Shown piece after piece: positions 46,647-55,204 of a DNA stretch of 64,000 bases. Made by a program: the position numbers and the translations under genes. The stretch comes from Halobacillus aidingensis (GTDB lineage: Bacteria; Bacillota; Bacilli; Bacillales; Halobacillaceae). The DNA lies in assembly GCF_900104185.1 (NCBI RefSeq), contig NZ_FNIZ01000011.1, forward strand, positions 52,450 to 116,449, read 5' to 3'. Each line of letters starts with the position of its first letter. Within the stretch, counting starts at the first letter, position 1. The notes beneath the pieces are model-generated. The model was not told the origin of the DNA. It did no database searches and was given only the letters and a program-made list of their open reading frames with translations.

Positions 46647-47986
46647 AAAAATTAAAGAACTTTCCATACAAACAAGTTCTCGTACTAGGACTTGCGAAAA
46701 GTGGTACAGCAGCTGCTGAGTTATTCTTAGACAGCGGCATCCATGTACGAATTAATGATTTGAAGGCTGATCAAAATGAACCTGCCGTACGTCAGTTGAT
46801 AGAAAAAGGTGCAGAGGTCATCACAGGAGGACACCCGCTGTCTGTATTGGATGACGTGGATTACCTTGTTAAGAATCCAGGTATCCCTTATGAAAACCCC
46901 GTCATCGCGGAAGCGGAGGAACGAAATATTCCGATCGTTACTGAAGTGGAATTGGCGAGCTTTCTCCATGAGGGTACCCTAGTAGCTGTGACAGGCTCGA
47001 ACGGGAAAACGACAACGACGACGTTGATCCATGAAATGATTCAAGCCGATCAGCAAAAGGTTTCGCTTGCAGGAAATATCGGTCATGTCTCTTGTGAGGT
47101 GGCGAGAAGCACGGATGCAGATGAAACGATGGTAACCGAACTTTCATCCTTCCAATTGCTTGGGACGGAAAAATTCCATCCTGAGATTGCGGTGTGGCTC
47201 AACCTTTATGAAGCACACCTTGATTATCATCATACGTTAGAAAATTATCATCAGGCGAAGGCGAAAATAACAGCGAATCAGAGAGCTGATGATACATTGG
47301 TCTACAATGCGGATGATGAAAGTATCGCCAGGTTTTTGCCTGATGTGAAAGCGAAACGCGTGCCTTTTTCCATTAGTAAAGAAGGGGAAGGCGCCTGGGC
47401 TGATGATACATTCATTTACTTTGAAGACGAACGAATCATGAAAAAACAGGATATCGTTTTAGTGGGGGAACAAAACCTGCAGAACATCCTGGCTGCCGTA
47501 GCAGCGGTAAAAGTCAATGGAATACGCAACAAGGCGATTGTTGATGTATTGACAACCTTTGCAGGAGTTGAACACCGCCTGCAATTCGTGACGAAAAAGA
47601 ACGGACGTTTATTCTACAATGATTCAAAAGCGACGAATATTTTAGCGACCTCTTATGCGCTGAAATCATTTGAGAATCCAGTTATCCTGCTCGCGGGTGG
47701 ACTTGACCGGGGGACGAGCTTCGAATCACTGATTCCACACATGAAAGGCGTCAAAGCCATGGTCGTGTTTGGAGAAACGGCTGATCAATTAAGCGAAACG
47801 GCTCGGGAAGCTGGCATTGAAAAAGTCACTAAAGTAGAAACGATGCAGGAAGCCGTCGATCAGGCATACCAATACTCTGCTGAGGACGATGTCATCCTGC
47901 TCTCACCTGCTTGTGCGAGCTGGGACCAGTATCGTACTTTTGAAGAAAGAGGTCACATGTTTATCCAAGCTGTGCATAAGCTCTAA
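46643..47986 (+). CDS. murD: UDP-MurNAc-L-Ala:D-Glu ligase MurD
   Basis: ATP-dependent addition of D-Glu to UDP-MurNAc-L-Ala. The 447-residue protein has an N-terminal Rossmann domain ([20 protein letters not shown]), P-loop [15 protein letters not shown], and [25 protein letters not shown] in the C-terminal ligase domain. The start overlaps the mraY stop (ATGA). The downstream spoVE gene is separated by a pair of alternative hairpins. Confidence 0.97.
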   Translation: MKKLKNFPYKQVLVLGLAKSGTAAAELFLDSGIHVRINDLKADQNEPAVRQLIEKGAEVITGGHPLSVLDDVDYLVKNPGIPYENPVIAEAEERNIPIVTEVELASFLHEGTLVAVTGSNGKTTTTTLIHEMIQADQQKVSLAGNIGHVSCEVARSTDADETMVTELSSFQLLGTEKFHPEIAVWLNLYEAHLDYHHTLENYHQAKAKITANQRADDTLVYNADDESIARFLPDVKAKRVPFSISKEGEGAWADDTFIYFEDERIMKKQDIVLVGEQNLQNILAAVAAVKVNGIRNKAIVDVLTTFAGVEHRLQFVTKKNGRLFYNDSKATNILATSYALKSFENPVILLAGGLDRGTSFESLIPHMKGVKAMVVFGETADQLSETAREAGIEKVTKVETMQEAVDQAYQYSAEDDVILLSPACASWDQYRTFEERGHMFIQAVHKL

Positions 47987-47988
47987 TA

Positions 47989-48050
47989 AGGGCTTTGTGC
48001 GACAAGCTTAAGCCCTGTTTTCCACTTAGATGGGAGGTAGGGCTTTTTTT
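47989..48050 (+). promoter_or_regulatory. Alternative hairpins (attenuator-like) between murD and spoVE
   Basis: Three arms are visible: A = AGGGCTT (47989-47995), B = AAGCCCT (48010-48016), C = AGGGCTT (48039-48045). A pairs with B, or B pairs with C. The B-C hairpin runs directly into seven T and contains the spoVE ribosome site GGGAGG in its loop. A-B would prevent B-C. This is the geometry of a transcription or translation attenuator; regulation is inferred. Confidence 0.5.
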
Positions 48051-49145
48051 ATGGAAGAAAAAAAGCCGGATTTATGGTTGATTGCCGCCATACTCGGAAT
48101 TTTGATCATCGGGGTCGTGATGGTTTACAGTTCATCGAGCATCTGGTCCGAATATAAGTTTGATGATCCGTGGTTTTACGCAAAAAGGCAGATTCTTTTT
48201 GCAACCGCCGGTCTGATTGCCATGGTTGTGTTATCCAGAATCCCGTACTATGTATGGCATGGACATTCAAAGATGATTATGATCATTTGTCTGGTATTTC
48301 TCGTGCTCGTACTCATACCCGGAGTGGGTATGGTCCGCGGAGGTGCACGAAGCTGGATTGGGGTGGGGATGTTCAGCATCCAGCCATCAGAATTCATGAA
48401 ACTTGGTTTGATCCTATTCCTTGCGCGCTTTTTATCTGAACGCCAAAAACTCATGAACTCTTTCCAGCAAGGCTTCCTGCCAGCTCTAGCATTGATTTTG
48501 TTCCCGTTCGCACTCATTATGCTTCAACCCGACCTGGGGACAGGCGTCGTCATGGTAGGGACATGCCTTGTCATGTTGTTTACAGCAGGCGCACGCATCA
48601 GTCACTTTATGTGGATTGCCGGAGCGGGGGCAGCGGGAATGGTCGGATTGATTGCTTCTGCCCCTTATCGTATAAAAAGGATTACCGCGTTCCTGCATCC
48701 ATGGGAAGACCCTTTAGGGGCAGGGTTCCAGATCATCCAGTCTTTATACGCGATCGGTCCGGGAGGATTAATGGGATTAGGGTTAGGTAACAGCATGCAA
48801 AAGTTTTTCTACCTGCCTGAACCTCAGACGGACTTCATTTTTGCGGTACTTGCTGAAGAACTAGGATTCCTTGGTGGTCTCCTCGTCCTTGGTCTTTTCT
48901 TTGTACTTTTATGGCGAGGTATCCGAGCAAGTCTTCTCGCCCCGGACCTTTTCGGCTCATTACTTGCCCTTGGCATTGTAGGAATGATCAGCATTCAAGT
49001 CATGATCAATATCAGTGTAGTCACTGGGTTAATTCCTGTCACAGGAATTACCCTTCCGCTTGTCAGCTATGGAGGGTCATCCCTCACATTAACGCTCGCA
49101 TCCCTGGGTTTACTCCTCAGTGTCAGTCGCTTCTCTACAAAATAA
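48051..49145 (+). CDS. spoVE: SEDS-family glycosyltransferase SpoVE (FtsW/RodA type)
   Basis: A 364-residue polytopic SEDS protein, partner of SpoVD in spore cortex synthesis; in species without a separate FtsW nearby it could also act in septation. Motifs: GGARSWIGVGMFSIQPSEFMKLG, LMLQPDLGTGVVM-like block (catalytic Asp region), PEPQTDFIFAVLAEELGF and GITLPLVSYGGSS. ATG 48051 is chosen with GGGAGG 13 bases upstream; ATG 48030 has no ribosome site. The murG and murB genes that follow spoVE in B. subtilis are absent here. Confidence 0.93.
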   Translation: MEEKKPDLWLIAAILGILIIGVVMVYSSSSIWSEYKFDDPWFYAKRQILFATAGLIAMVVLSRIPYYVWHGHSKMIMIICLVFLVLVLIPGVGMVRGGARSWIGVGMFSIQPSEFMKLGLILFLARFLSERQKLMNSFQQGFLPALALILFPFALIMLQPDLGTGVVMVGTCLVMLFTAGARISHFMWIAGAGAAGMVGLIASAPYRIKRITAFLHPWEDPLGAGFQIIQSLYAIGPGGLMGLGLGNSMQKFFYLPEPQTDFIFAVLAEELGFLGGLLVLGLFFVLLWRGIRASLLAPDLFGSLLALGIVGMISIQVMINISVVTGLIPVTGITLPLVSYGGSSLTLTLASLGLLLSVSRFSTK

Positions 49146-49174
49146 AAAGATCATGGACTCCCATGGTCTTTTTT
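49144..49174 (+). terminator. Terminator after spoVE
   Basis: AAAAGATCATGG faces CCATGGTCTTTT around ACTC with one mismatch, then more T. Confidence 0.88.
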
Positions 49175-49191
49175 ATTTTGTAATATATTTG

Positions 49192-49530
49192 TTTAACAAT
49201 ATGGCGGGATTGTGAAAGACTTGTTTTCGAGACTTTTGTTTGGTGAATTGGGGCTGCCGGGATGACTCGCTTTCCGCGGGGCCCCACACGAAGTGGGGTC
49301 GTTCGATGTTGGCACAGGACGTGCCGAACTTAATCGAACTTCCTCTATTTCTTGAGCCTCTTCGGACTCCGTCCTGCGGGGTCTCACCTAGTACTCTTTT
49401 CCCGCAGGAGGCTTTCGTCATCCCCGCAGAAAAGCGAGTAGCTTCCCAACCACCCCTGACGCTCAAAAAAAAAGGCAAACGAACCACGAAACATCTCGAA
49501 ATCGAGTCTTCCACAATCGGGAGCGAGTGT
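49192..49530 (-). repeat. Composite hairpin repeat, copy 5 (deletion hybrid with nested hairpins)
   Basis: A shortened copy (about 335 bp) beginning about 20 bases after the spoVE terminator. The left end is alpha (AACAATATGGCGGG), the right beta; terminal repeats lie at about 49212-49231 and 49494-49512. Module II (reverse) starts at 49250, carries an extra insert at about 49281-49352, and runs directly into the 3' tail of module I; the linker and most of module I are missing. The insert contains CCCCAC-ACGAA-GTGGGG and a longer nested stem (TTCGAT...TTGGCAC-AGGAC-GTGCC...ATCGAA). The outer stem is GATGAC/GTCATC instead of the usual GGAATG/CATTCC, again complementary. Confidence 0.82.
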
Positions 49531-49647
49531 TGAAGGTGGAAATAAAGAAGAATTTCTTATTGGAAGTTTAGCTTAGATGGAGAATGGGTAAACGAATTTA
49601 GCGAAATCACTTGAGCCCCATCGAAATGCGGGTTTTCCTGTAATAAA

Positions 49648-49678
49648 ATTGATAGGAAACTAGTAAAACTCTATCAAT
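49648..49678. promoter_or_regulatory. Inverted repeat upstream of the divIB promoter
   Basis: ATTGATAG pairs with CTATCAAT across a 15-base spacer, ending 18 bp before the -10 element. Candidate operator or -35 region recognition site. Confidence 0.4.
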
Positions 49679-49695
49679 ATTTCACTCTATTTTTG

Positions 49696-49704
49696 TGATA
49701 TAAT
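49696..49704 (+). promoter_or_regulatory. Extended -10 promoter of the divIB operon
   Basis: TGATATAAT (TG, one base, perfect TATAAT), 113 bp upstream of divIB. The -35 region is weak and overlaps the right arm of the inverted repeat. The leader also has a stem GCTAG/CTAGC at about 49768-49798 just before the ribosome site. Confidence 0.55.
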
Positions 49705-49817
49705 GGGAGACGTATAGATGTAGAGTAAGCTCGGCATCTTTTAGAGGAACATCATTCTTTCAAACAGCTAGGACAAACAGCGTAAAGGGTGTCTAGCAAT
49801 AAGGAGAAATGCCCGTT

Positions 49818-50636
49818 ATGGAAGAGAGAAAAGTGGTTTCCATAGAAGATCGCATACCAAAACTGAAACAGACGAGGCGGAAAAAAGCCAATCGTCGCCT
49901 GATTCTGTATTTGACTATTCTATTTTTGCTGATTGCGACGGTCATTTATCTTCAGTCGCCACTCAGTAATGTTCGTCATATAGTTGTGGAAGGTGAGTAC
50001 CACGTATCTGAGGAAGAAATTATCGAGCTTGCCGGAGTCACAACATCCACGAATTATTGGAGAGTTGATGAAGAAGAGATGAAACAGCAGATCGAGTCGC
50101 ATCAAGAAATCACCTTTGCTTCCATCGACCGTTCCTTCCCGAACAATGTCCAGATTGAAGTGAAGGAAGCGGAACGAATCGGTTACGTCAAACAGGATGG
50201 TGCCTTTCATGCCATTCTTGAAGATGGATCTCGCTTGGATGGACAAACGGCTCTCCCTGGAGGAGATGCTCCAATCCTTGTCGGGTTCAATAAGGAAACG
50301 TATCTGAAAGAAATCTCTCAAGAGTTGAAAGAACTGCCTTCAAGTGTAAGCAGTCTCATTTCGGAAATCCATTGGGACCCACGTGACGGGAATCCATATC
50401 AAATTCTTCTTTACATGAATGATGGGTATCAAGTGCAGGCCTCGATCCGCAGTTTTGCCGAAAAAATGCCGGCTTATCCTTCCATCGTTGCACAGCTTGA
50501 TGAAGGAGCTGAAGGGATCATACATATCGATGTAGGGGCCTATTTCGAGGAATATCCTGAATCGGGGGAAGAAGAAGAGGCGCAAGGTGACTCAGGAGCA
50601 GGTGAGGAAGAGGAGAATACGGATGAAGAGGCATAA
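49818..50636 (+). CDS. divIB: Cell division protein DivIB (FtsQ)
   Basis: A 272-residue bitopic division protein. Basic cytoplasmic N-terminus (KLKQTRRKKANRR), one helix (LILYLTILFLLIATVIYLQ), then the POTRA-type region (NVRHIVVEGEYHVSEEEIIELAGV) and FtsQ domain, and an acidic Glu-rich C-terminal tail. ATG 49818 is used because AAGGAG lies only two bases before ATG 49809. It overlaps ylxW by 14 bases and starts the divIB-ylxW-ylxX-sbp run. Confidence 0.93.
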   Translation: MEERKVVSIEDRIPKLKQTRRKKANRRLILYLTILFLLIATVIYLQSPLSNVRHIVVEGEYHVSEEEIIELAGVTTSTNYWRVDEEEMKQQIESHQEITFASIDRSFPNNVQIEVKEAERIGYVKQDGAFHAILEDGSRLDGQTALPGGDAPILVGFNKETYLKEISQELKELPSSVSSLISEIHWDPRDGNPYQILLYMNDGYQVQASIRSFAEKMPAYPSIVAQLDEGAEGIIHIDVGAYFEEYPESGEEEEAQGDSGAGEEEENTDEEA

Positions 50637-51327
50637 AGGAAAACCGATCATCTTATCTCTTGTCCTTCTTATCTCCGGTTTTCTTGTTAGTTACAGCTAT
50701 CAACTGACAAAGAGTTCACCACAGATGGTTCAACTGAACGATTCGCAATGGGAAAAAGAATACTTTTATCAACAACAGCTGCTGGAAATGGAAAAAAAGA
50801 ACAAGCAGCTGCGTGAGGAGTTAAAAGACAAACGGCATACGATTCAAGACTTCGAGAATGAGATGGCGGATCGTGAACAGGTGGTAGCCGACTTCGTCGA
50901 ACGTAAAAAGAAGCTTCAGATGCTGAATGGTGAGGTTCCGATTAAAGGCCACGGGGTGGAAGTCGTTCTAAGCGATGCGGAATATATACCAGATGAAGAT
51001 CAGGTGAATCAGTATATTGTTCATGAAAGTCATATTCACAGTGTGATCAACGAACTTCTCAGCGCTGGAGCAAAGGCCATTGCCATCAATGGACAAAGGT
51101 TTATGAGAGATAGTTATATTGCATGTACAGGACCGGTCATTACTGTGGACGGCGTTCAACATCCGGCTCCGTTCGTCATTTCTGCGATCGGGGACCCGGA
51201 GGTTCTTCATTCAAGCCTTAACCTGACCAGAGGTGTCGTCGATCAGCTCCTCAACGAAAATGTTGATGTGCAATTATCGAAAGTAAATCAATTGGAAATG
51301 AAGGCAAGGCTATCCGCCGAAGGGTGA
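50623..51327 (+). CDS. ylxW: DUF881 protein YlxW
   Basis: A 234-residue protein with a signal-anchor helix (PIILSLVLLISGFLVSYSY), a coiled coil (about 40-95) and a C-terminal DUF881 domain (GHGVEVVLSDAEYIPDEDQ..., HSVINELLSAGAKAIAINGQR). DUF881 genes come in pairs in this cluster; function unknown, probably at the septum or membrane. ATG 50623 has GAGGAG upstream and lies within the end of divIB. Confidence 0.88.
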   Translation: MKRHKGKPIILSLVLLISGFLVSYSYQLTKSSPQMVQLNDSQWEKEYFYQQQLLEMEKKNKQLREELKDKRHTIQDFENEMADREQVVADFVERKKKLQMLNGEVPIKGHGVEVVLSDAEYIPDEDQVNQYIVHESHIHSVINELLSAGAKAIAINGQRFMRDSYIACTGPVITVDGVQHPAPFVISAIGDPEVLHSSLNLTRGVVDQLLNENVDVQLSKVNQLEMKARLSAEG

Positions 51328-51332
51328 TCAAC

Positions 51333-52037
51333 ATGAAGCGAAGAACACAGTGGCTGCTATCCACCGTTTTTCTATTGATTGGATTCATGGTGGCTGTACA
51401 GTTTCAAACGACCTCCCATGAAACAGAGATGCGAGATACAAGAGATGTATGGGAAGTGCGAGAAGATCTGAAGACCCAGCAGGAACACCAACAGGATCTC
51501 TTAGAGAAAATTGCTGGGGCTGATCAGACCATTGAAAATTATGAAAAGCAGACGTCACGCGAACAAGTGGAGACATTGAAAGATTCCATTGAGTACTTGG
51601 AGAAAAAGATAGGCCTTCAGAAAAAAAAGGGGGCAGGCGTGGAACTGACCATCCGTCCTATTTTTGAAGAGGGTGTTGCCGGGCAGGAATATCCCAGCGT
51701 TTCCCCTCACCTTCTCAGTCGACTTTTAAATGAACTGAACACATATGGAGCTGAAGATATCAGCATAGGGAATGAACGATTGACAAATCTTTCCCCAGTG
51801 AGGGATGTAAATGGATCGACCTATGTGAATAATCGGCCGATCGGTTCGCTTCCGCTGACCATTAGGGTGCTGGCTGAAGATCCTGAAAAATTGCAGGATC
51901 GCATGAAAGCAAGCCCCACACAAGATATATTCAATATCGACAATATGGAGATTGTTTTTGAAGTGAAAGAACAATTGGTGCTTCCCAAGTACGATGATCC
52001 ACTCCATTTAGAAATTTTAGAAGAAGCTGGTGGTTAA
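51333..52037 (+). CDS. ylxX: DUF881 protein YlxX
   Basis: A 234-residue paralogue of the preceding gene with the same layout: membrane helix (WLLSTVFLLIGFMVAV), coiled coil (about 40-100), DUF881 domain (GAGVELTIRPIFEEG, LSRLLNELNTYGAEDISIGNERL). ATG 51333 with AAGGGTG upstream; a GTG at 51324 lies in that site. The adjacent paralogues probably arose by an old tandem duplication, as they are paired in other Bacillaceae too. Confidence 0.87.
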   Translation: MKRRTQWLLSTVFLLIGFMVAVQFQTTSHETEMRDTRDVWEVREDLKTQQEHQQDLLEKIAGADQTIENYEKQTSREQVETLKDSIEYLEKKIGLQKKKGAGVELTIRPIFEEGVAGQEYPSVSPHLLSRLLNELNTYGAEDISIGNERLTNLSPVRDVNGSTYVNNRPIGSLPLTIRVLAEDPEKLQDRMKASPTQDIFNIDNMEIVFEVKEQLVLPKYDDPLHLEILEEAGG

Positions 52038-52038
52038 T

Positions 52039-52395
52039 TTGTGGTTACCCCTTTTATTTCTGATCATCGGTGTGACCCTCGGCATTTTGACGGATATCCG
52101 TATCCCGGATGCCTATTCCGATTATTTATCCATTGCTGTGCTTGCCGCTTTTGACACGCTTCTTGGTGGGATCAGGGCACAGTTAGAAAAAACGTTCGAT
52201 GACACTGTTTTTCTGACCGGTTTCTTTTTTAACATTACACTCGCTGCATTACTTGCCTTCCTCGGTGTTCAATTAGGCGTGGATCTTTATCTTGCAGCAG
52301 TCTTTGCCTTCGGTGTACGGTTGTTCAGGAACCTTGCTATCGTCAGAAGAATTGTCATCGACCAAAAATTGCTAACAAAATTCAGAAAAAAATAA
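52039..52395 (+). CDS. sbp: Small basic protein Sbp (DUF1290)
   Basis: A 118-residue membrane protein with three or four helices: WLPLLFLIIGVTLGILT, YSDYLSIAVLAAFDTLLGGIRA, FLTGFFFNITLAALLAFLGVQLGVDLYLAAVFAFGVRLFRN. This is the Sbp family located before ftsA. Function unknown. The TTG start at 52039 gives the N-terminus MWLP as in B. subtilis; GGTGG lies five bases upstream. A GTG at 52030 is the alternative. Confidence 0.88.
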   Translation: MWLPLLFLIIGVTLGILTDIRIPDAYSDYLSIAVLAAFDTLLGGIRAQLEKTFDDTVFLTGFFFNITLAALLAFLGVQLGVDLYLAAVFAFGVRLFRNLAIVRRIVIDQKLLTKFRKK

Positions 52396-52404
52396 ACGTA
52401 TTTA

Positions 52405-52432
52405 AGAGGAAATTCACGAAACCCTGTGGAAA
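52405..52432 (+). promoter_or_regulatory. Candidate sigma-H promoter of ftsA-ftsZ
   Basis: AGAGGAAAT (matches RnAGGAwwW) at 52405-52413, a 12-base spacer, then GTGGAAA (close to RnnGAAT) at 52426-52432. In B. subtilis ftsAZ has a sigma-H promoter (P2) that raises FtsZ at sporulation onset. Position and match agree; use is inferred. Confidence 0.5.
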
Positions 52433-52459
52433 ACAACATAGGAGCGAGTTTTTTCTCTC

Positions 52460-52488
52460 ATATTCCAAGGATATACCCCATGGAATAT
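52460..52488. promoter_or_regulatory. Palindrome upstream of ftsA
   Basis: ATATTCCA and TGGAATAT form a perfect 8-bp inverted repeat with a 13-base spacer, 100 bp before ftsA and just downstream of the candidate sigma-H promoter. Possible operator. Confidence 0.35.
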
Positions 52489-52588
52489 ATCATTTCATTT
52501 ACGTTTGTATTTCAAAGATTGTATTTTAAGCGTGAATTCGATATGCTTTGAACTACTTATATGGCTTGCTACAGGAGGTGCGTCACTG

Positions 52589-53884
52589 GTGAATCAAAAT
52601 GAAATTTTAGTAAGTTTAGATATAGGCACAAGTCGAATCAAAGTGATTATAGGAGAAATTATGAATGATAACCTCAATATTATTGGGGTGGGAACAGCTA
52701 AATCGAACGGCATGAAGAAAGGCGCGATCGTAGATATCGATCAAACGGTCCATTCGATCCGCTCGGCGGTCGAACAGGCCGAACGCATGGTGGATATGAA
52801 AATCGATCGTGTCGTTGTGGGTGTGAATGGAAATCATATTCAATTGCAGCCATGCCACGGTGTTGTCGCCGTTTCCAGTGAAAGTAGGGAAATTGGAAAC
52901 GAAGACATTACTCGAGTAATCGATGCAGCTCAAGTGGTATCTGTACCGCCGGAAAGAGAGATTATCGATGTGATTCCTCGTCAGTTTATCGTAGATGGTC
53001 AGGATGAAATCACAGACCCACGAGGAATGATCGGCGTACGTCTTGAGATGGAAGGTATGATTATTACCTGTGCCAAAACCGTTTTACATAATACTTTGAA
53101 GTGTGTAGAACGAGCAGGTTTGGAAGTATTGGATGTTTGTTTGCAGCCGCTAGCTTCTGGAACTGTCTCGTTATCCGGTGATGAAACGAATCTAGGCGTA
53201 GCGCTTATCGATGTCGGAGGTGGCTCTACGACGATCTCGGTATTTGAAGAAGGACATTTGAAAGGAACGAGCATGATTCCTTTTGGTGGTGACAACTTAA
53301 CGAAAGATTTGTCGATCGGCCTGAGGACTTCTACAGAAGAAGCAGAGCAGGTGAAAATGGAACACGGTCATGCATTTTTTGATGATGCGAATGAAGAGGA
53401 AAATTTTTCTGTCACGATTATTGGAAGTAATCGTCAACAGGCATTCAATCAATTGCAAATCTCTGATATGATTGAAGCTAGACTAGAAGAAATTTTTGTC
53501 TTTGCTGCCCAGGAGATCCAACGCATGGGTGTGCGCGAACTTCCGGGAGGCTTTGTACTGACCGGAGGTACGATGAACATGCCTGGTGTTCTTGAGTTAG
53601 CGCAGGATGTTTTCCACGCAAACGTAAGACTGGCGATTCCGGATTACATCGGAGTAAGAGAACCGCAGTTTACGAGTGGGGTAGGAATCTTGCAATTCGC
53701 CTATCGTAATGCGAAAATACAAGGCAAAGAGATCTTTCCATCTGTAACTGAAGAATTTCAGGAAAAGCCTCAACCTAAAAAGCAAAAACGTGCGACCAAG
53801 CAACAACCGAAAGAAGAAACAGAGAAACCAGAGAAGAAAAAAGAATCAGGTTTCAGTAATCTCTTGAAGTATTTCTTTGATTAA
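52589..53884 (+). CDS. ftsA: Cell division protein FtsA
   Basis: The actin-like membrane tether of FtsZ. The 431-residue protein has phosphate-1 EILVSLDIGTSRIKVIIGE, phosphate-2 LGVALIDVGGGSTTISVF, adenosine motif GGFVLTGGTMNMPG, and a C-terminal amphipathic helix (GFSNLLKYFF) for membrane binding after a Lys/Gln/Pro-rich linker. The GTG start at 52589 has GGAGGTG nine bases upstream; the open frame upstream is not family-like. ftsZ follows after 75 bp. Confidence 0.97.
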   Translation: MNQNEILVSLDIGTSRIKVIIGEIMNDNLNIIGVGTAKSNGMKKGAIVDIDQTVHSIRSAVEQAERMVDMKIDRVVVGVNGNHIQLQPCHGVVAVSSESREIGNEDITRVIDAAQVVSVPPEREIIDVIPRQFIVDGQDEITDPRGMIGVRLEMEGMIITCAKTVLHNTLKCVERAGLEVLDVCLQPLASGTVSLSGDETNLGVALIDVGGGSTTISVFEEGHLKGTSMIPFGGDNLTKDLSIGLRTSTEEAEQVKMEHGHAFFDDANEEENFSVTIIGSNRQQAFNQLQISDMIEARLEEIFVFAAQEIQRMGVRELPGGFVLTGGTMNMPGVLELAQDVFHANVRLAIPDYIGVREPQFTSGVGILQFAYRNAKIQGKEIFPSVTEEFQEKPQPKKQKRATKQQPKEETEKPEKKKESGFSNLLKYFFD

Positions 53885-53959
53885 TGAACAAGTTTGAGTC
53901 GGTCAAGGGACGGACGAACCAATAAATCTTGTAATCTCGTGTATTAGGAGGAACGTAAG

Positions 53960-55123
53960 ATGTTAGATTTTGATACAAGCATGGACCAACTAGCAACGAT
54001 TAAAGTAATCGGAGTAGGTGGCGGCGGAAGCAACGCCGTTAACCGTATGATTGAGCATGGTGTCCAAGGCGTTGAATTTATCGCCGTCAATACGGATGCA
54101 CAAGCGCTTAACCTTTCAAAAGCAGAAGTAAAAATGCAAATCGGTGGAAAACTGACTCGTGGACTTGGTGCAGGTGCGAATCCGGAAGTCGGTCGTAAAG
54201 CCGCAGAAGAAAGTAAAGAACAAATCGAAGAAGCCCTTCAAGGTGCAGACATGGTCTTCGTTACTGCAGGAATGGGAGGCGGAACAGGTACAGGGGCCGC
54301 TCCCGTCATCGCCCAAGTGGCCAAAGAGCTAGGCGCTCTTACTGTAGGTGTTGTCACTCGACCATTCACGTTTGAAGGACGTAAGCGTTCTACACAAGCG
54401 AGCGGTGGTACAGAAAGCCTTAAAGGCGCGGTTGATACACTGATTGTCATCCCAAATGACCGTTTGCTTGAGATCGTCGATAAGAATACGCCGATGCTTG
54501 AAGCGTTCCGTGAAGCGGATAACGTCCTTCGTCAAGGTGTACAAGGTATTTCCGATTTGATTGCCGTACCAGGATTGATCAACGTGGACTTTGCCGACGT
54601 GAAAACAATCATGGTCGACAAAGGATCCGCTCTTATGGGAATCGGTATTGCGACAGGAGAAAATCGTGCGGCTGAAGCAGCCAAGAAGGCGATCTCCTCT
54701 CCATTACTCGAAACTTCCATCGACGGTGCACACGGCGTCCTGATGAACATCAGCGGCGGTGCCAACTTGAGCCTATATGAAGTTCAGGAAGCGGCTGATA
54801 TCGTAACTTCTGCAGCAGATCAGGAAGTAAACGTTATCTTCGGTTCTGTGATCAACGAAAACCTGAAAGATGAAATCGTTGTTACCGTTATTGCTACAGG
54901 TTTCGATGAAGCACAAATTGCTCAAGGTCAACAGAAAAAGCGTCCAACCGTGAACCCTGTGAACCAGCAAAAGCAAGTAGAACAACAACAGCCAGAGCGT
55001 AACGTACGAGAGGAACAACCACCTCGTCGTCAAGCTCCGCCACAACCACAGAACAAGCCGAATCAAGAAGAAGACACGCTTGATATCCCGACGTTCCTGC
55101 GTAACCGCAACCGTCGTCGATAA
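53960..55123 (+). CDS. ftsZ: Cell division GTPase FtsZ
   Basis: The tubulin homologue forming the Z ring. The 387-residue protein has the tubulin signature GGGTGTG at residues 106-112, [14 protein letters not shown], the synergy-loop region [11 protein letters not shown], a Gln/Pro-rich linker (about 320-370) and the C-terminal peptide [13 protein letters not shown] that binds FtsA, SepF and other partners. AGGAGG precedes the ATG. Closed by a strong terminator. Confidence 0.99.
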   Translation: MLDFDTSMDQLATIKVIGVGGGGSNAVNRMIEHGVQGVEFIAVNTDAQALNLSKAEVKMQIGGKLTRGLGAGANPEVGRKAAEESKEQIEEALQGADMVFVTAGMGGGTGTGAAPVIAQVAKELGALTVGVVTRPFTFEGRKRSTQASGGTESLKGAVDTLIVIPNDRLLEIVDKNTPMLEAFREADNVLRQGVQGISDLIAVPGLINVDFADVKTIMVDKGSALMGIGIATGENRAAEAAKKAISSPLLETSIDGAHGVLMNISGGANLSLYEVQEAADIVTSAADQEVNVIFGSVINENLKDEIVVTVIATGFDEAQIAQGQQKKRPTVNPVNQQKQVEQQQPERNVREEQPPRRQAPPQPQNKPNQEEDTLDIPTFLRNRNRRR

Positions 55124-55134
55124 AATAACCACCC

Positions 55135-55169
55135 AAACCCGCCACACATTCCATTGTGGCGGGTTTTTC
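55135..55169 (+). terminator. Terminator after ftsZ
   Basis: AAACCCGCCACA pairs with TGTGGCGGGTTT and T follows. Confidence 0.93.
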
Positions 55170-55204
55170 TTTCCTCTTTTTATCATTTCATCCTACATAA
55201 TTAT

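Noticed and set aside
48051..49145. Assignment of the SEDS gene as vegetative ftsW or rodA
   Set aside because: Position directly after murD and pairing with spoVD in the same cluster favour SpoVE; a division role cannot be excluded from sequence alone.
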